In this document: positions 1 to 12,621 of the stretch, one piece after another
Position numbering within the stretch: the first letter of the stretch is position 1
Layout of the letters: each line of letters starts with the position of its first letter
Assembly (NCBI GenBank): GCA_004335635.1
Contig: QAXH01003536.1
Coordinates: 1 to 12,621, forward strand
Direction of reading: 5' to 3'
DNA from: Chloromonas sp. AAM2
Lineage: Eukaryota; Chlorophyta; Chlorophyceae; Chlamydomonadales; Chlamydomonadaceae
Length of the DNA stretch: 12,621 nt
Notes under the pieces: generated by a model
The model's database searches: none
Seen by the model: the letters and a program-made list of their open reading frames with translations, nothing else
Told to the model about the DNA's origin: nothing
Made by a program: the position numbers and the translations under genes

Positions 1-138
1 TTGGGCCGGGCAGCCGGGGTGGTGGGCCTGGCTGATGATCCCGTGGCCCTGCAGCAGCGTCAGGCACTGGTGGAGACCCTGCGCACCCGTGTGAGGGAGC
101 AGATCGCACCTGTGTTGGACCTGCAGCTGGAGCCTTAA
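1..138 (+). CDS. 3' end of an unidentified plus-strand protein-coding gene
   Basis: Frame 1 is open from the first base to a TAA at 136-138, giving 45 residues that end in the stretch QIAPVLDLQLEP. Codons are strongly GC-ending (CTG, GTG, CAG, GAG, GCC), like the exons of the neighbouring minus-strand gene, and this bias stops at the TAA, which supports real coding. The residues look like an amphipathic helix (LQQRQALVETLRTRVREQ). I do not recognise the family and the start lies outside the window. The segment may be only part of the last exon. The gene converges on the minus-strand EML-like gene, with about 1.95 kb between the two stop codons. Confidence 0.55.
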   Translation: MGRAAGVVGLADDPVALQQRQALVETLRTRVREQIAPVLDLQLEP

Positions 139-822
139 ACAGGCGCTGGTGCTTAGCCTGGTCCCAGGTTCTGTGTCTGAACCCTGCTGCCACACTGACA
201 AAAACAGAGATCATTTCATAAATGCACAGTCCAGGTGTGACACTGGCAGGCGGCGGGGATCATCAGTGAGGACTTGGAATTGGGGACGAGCCGGGGAAGG
301 GGCCGGGCCGGAGCGAGTTGAGGCGCCATCGGCACGCAGCTACTTGCACCGTACATGGCCGCACTCAGTAGGAGTATGGCCGCAAGTGGTTCTGGGCGGG
401 TCGCCTGCGGAGGGTCAGCGGGCGGTGTCGCTTCTGGTCGGAGCTGCAGGACTCGGTGTGGGACAGGGCAGGCCTCCCAGGTGCAGGGCATGGGTTGGTT
501 GGCCTGCCTCCCTCCAGGCCGGGCTGCCTGTTACGGTGGGTTTGCGTCTGAACACATCAACTTGGCCCTAAATTAGTAGTAGTTTCTGGAGTTGCGGGTT
601 GTGTTTGGTGCTTTGGGCTGCGGCGCGGCGTCTTCTGCTTACGTTCCTGGCCTTGACCTTGCCTCGTCTGGGCCGATTCGGCTGTTCCTTTGGTTTGCTT
701 CTGTTTCTGCTGCCGTGCTGCTGCTGGTGCTCCTGCTGCTGGTGCTTGGGTTTTGGGAGGTTGCCTTCATCGTTGTCAGCTCTCTTTTCCACTCACCTGC
801 CTGCACAAGTGAGATTTACAAC

Positions 823-992
823 TGGTCTGTTTCTGCTGTGCATTAGCGATACTTGAAGCAAGTGCATGGCACCCAGTGTGTTGCATGCGCACACTGAGTG
901 GTGGGCACACAGCAACTTGTACATGGCCATGCTCAGTGCCTTCCACAAGAGTGTTATTTGGTCGGTTGCTGCTGTGCATTAGCGATACTTGA
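823..992. repeat. 34-bp direct repeat, copies at 823-856 and 959-992
   Basis: The last 23 bases of the two copies (834-856 and 970-992) are identical and include TGCATTAGCGATACTTGA. The preceding 11 bases differ at only a few positions. The copies are 136 bp apart in the same orientation. Between them is a 7-bp inverted repeat (874-880 with 890-896). Function unknown. Confidence 0.7.
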
Positions 993-1077
993 GTGAAGCA
1001 TAAGGTGCTTGCAGCTCGCAAATGAGCAGGGTGACACGTGATGGTTGGGTGCCTGAGAATGGTACTGGGCTCACACG

Positions 1078-1082
1078 TGTAA
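1078..1082 (+). promoter_or_regulatory. Candidate polyadenylation signal TGTAA for the plus-strand gene
   Basis: TGTAA is the usual polyadenylation signal of volvocalean green algae. This is the first plus-strand TGTAA after the stop at 136-138, so the 3' UTR would be about 950 nt. The call assumes a chlorophyte host, and a 5-mer is weak evidence on its own. Confidence 0.25.
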
Positions 1083-1350
1083 TCACACACAAGCGAAAGA
1101 GCAGCAAAAGCCACACGCCCTGACCTTGCCTTAGCCTCCTTGAAGCCACAACCTCCCAAATGGTGAGGGCTGTCCAGTCATGTGACCTGCTGCTGGATTG
1201 ACCACAGTGGGTGGGCCTGGCAGGCAGAAGCGATCCGCCTGCATAAGCCATCTGATCAGGGCATCCCAGCATCCCAGCCGGCCCTTGAAAGTCGAGCTGG
1301 AAGTCTCGGTGACCACTTTATGGCGGATCCAGGAGCTGGGATGTCGGTGG

Positions 1351-1447
1351 GTCTGTGGTTCTGCTCATGGCCATCACAACTGGCAGCAACGTTCAGCCTG
1401 AGTCTGTGGGCCTGCGGATCTGCTCATGGCAATCAGCACTGGCAGCA
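1351..1447. repeat. Degenerate two-unit tandem repeat
   Basis: Units at about 1351-1389 and 1402-1447 share TCTGTGG, CTGCTCATGGC and ACTGGCAGCA in the same order, with a few substitutions and a small length difference. It lies in the intergenic region. Confidence 0.6.
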
Positions 1448-1636
1448 TCTCGGAATCCCAGGTGTGCAATATTAAGGCCTGGTTCGTGTCACACTCAAAA
1501 CTACCAGATGAGTGGTACCATGCATGTTGACCCACGAAGAGTCCCTTGCCTGAGTGCCGCGCAGACACGCACAACACCCCTAAATCATGATAAAACAGAC
1601 TATTTGAACATGACTGCCTACCGCATACCAGTTTAA

Positions 1637-1641
1637 TTACA
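1637..1641 (-). promoter_or_regulatory. Candidate polyadenylation signal TGTAA for the EML-like gene
   Basis: Read on the minus strand, TGTAA lies 447 nt past the TGA at 2089-2091 and is the first one downstream of it. The resulting 3' UTR of about 450-470 nt is ordinary for a chlorophyte gene. It depends on the host being a green alga. Confidence 0.35.
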
Positions 1642-2088
1642 CGGGTTGAAGCCTGGAGACCCAGCCATTAACCTCCCATGCACCGCTGTTGACGACATGT
1701 TGATCTCAACGGCCAGGGCTGATCAATAGTGCAGATGGCCTGCATTAGTCCCCAGTATAAAATAAAAAGAACCTGGCAAGAACATGCAACGAAGTACAGT
1801 GACTTGGACATTGCCAGCCTGTGCGAGTTTGGCCTTCAATCCCAAGATGGGGACTTGTTTTCTCACTCAGCACTACAACAGAAACTTTCAAGCCCTGGTC
1901 ACACGCCAGATGGGGAACAAGTGAAAACGGTCAAGAGGGTTTGGCATGGCAGCACAGCTTGCCATAACAGTTGGTCTGACGCTTAATCACACATCAACCC
2001 TCAGTCAAGCTCCCCAACATCGTCCCTTCATTGTCTACATACGTTCGGGGGCTTGAGCTCTGTCAGACGGGCCGTGCATCCTGCTGCA

Positions 2089-12621
<10,533 letters not shown>

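Larger units (their letters stand above)
139..2088. other. Convergent intergenic / 3'-UTR region, no convincing gene
   Basis: This 1.95 kb lies between two convergent stop codons and should contain both 3' UTRs. The short ORFs here show no recognisable domain, no shared codon bias with the real exons, and overlap one another on both strands. What can be seen is a TGC/GCT-rich stretch around 705-750, a 34-bp direct repeat (823-856 and 959-992), a small hairpin (874-896), a degenerate tandem repeat (1351-1447), and one candidate TGTAA polyadenylation signal for each gene. Confidence 0.6.

Noticed and set aside
149..571. Plus-strand ORF of 140 codons downstream of the first gene
   Set aside because: No domain, no exon-like codon bias, overlaps other ORFs on both strands; best read as 3' UTR.
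568..846. Opposed ORFs: a Gln/Arg-rich one on minus and a Leu/Val-rich, membrane-like one on plus
   Set aside because: They are two readings of the same TGC/GCT-rich tract (about 705-750). The hydrophobic or Gln-rich look comes from the trinucleotide repeat, not from a recognisable protein.
1729..1986. Plus-strand ORF of 85 codons in the intergenic region
   Set aside because: No recognisable motif and no splice-linked neighbours; expected by chance in 1.9 kb.

Overview
The window looks like nuclear DNA from a eukaryote with intron-rich genes. A chlorophyte alga or another flagellated protist fits best, but the lineage is inferred only. The basis is small exons separated by short introns, moderate-to-high GC with CTG/GTG/CAG/GAG-rich codons in exons, abundant simple repeats in introns, a eukaryotic tRNA gene, and a protein family (EML, HELP plus WD40) typical of ciliated or microtubule-rich eukaryotes. 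Nothing bacterial was seen: no operons, and no long ORF corresponds to a whole gene.

Layout. Positions 1-138 are the 3' end of a plus-strand gene that I do not recognise. Positions 139-2088 are a convergent intergenic/3'-UTR region with small direct repeats and no convincing gene. Positions 2089-12621 are one minus-strand gene, open at its 5' end. I could rebuild it as 20 exons (19 introns) with every junction in phase, giving 945 residues up to the TGA at 2089-2091. It encodes an EML-like protein: a CxxC stub and a conserved pre-HELP module, the HELP motif, about twelve WD-type blades (two tandem propellers, the TAPE arrangement), then a Pro-rich hinge and a 173-residue low-complexity tail. 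Eighteen introns are GT-AG and one (intron 12) appears to be GC-AG.

Exon coordinates, transcription order (minus strand): 12593-12621 (partial), 11410-11545, 10833-11006, 10570-10619, 10008-10175, 9255-9302, 8556-8729, 8011-8149, 7341-7450, 6963-7010, 6781-6862, 6453-6582, 5852-5936, 4868-5110, 4318-4454, 4077-4224, 3741-3899, 3395-3532, 2991-3108, 2089-2612.

The introns hold most of the extra structure. Intron 1 contains a complete tRNA-Asp(GUC) gene on the same strand, flanked by a nearly perfect 63-bp tandem duplication. Intron 5 has a 60-bp and a 19-bp minisatellite. Introns 9, 13 and 14 each carry a copy of a short dispersed repeat, two of them ending in trinucleotide tracts. Introns 2 and 19 have (TG/CA)n tracts. 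Introns 3, 4, 10, 11 and 15-18 show nothing beyond splice signals. I see no operon-like or novel multi-gene system. The interest lies in the EML-like architecture, the nested tRNA, the GC-AG intron and the intronic repeats.
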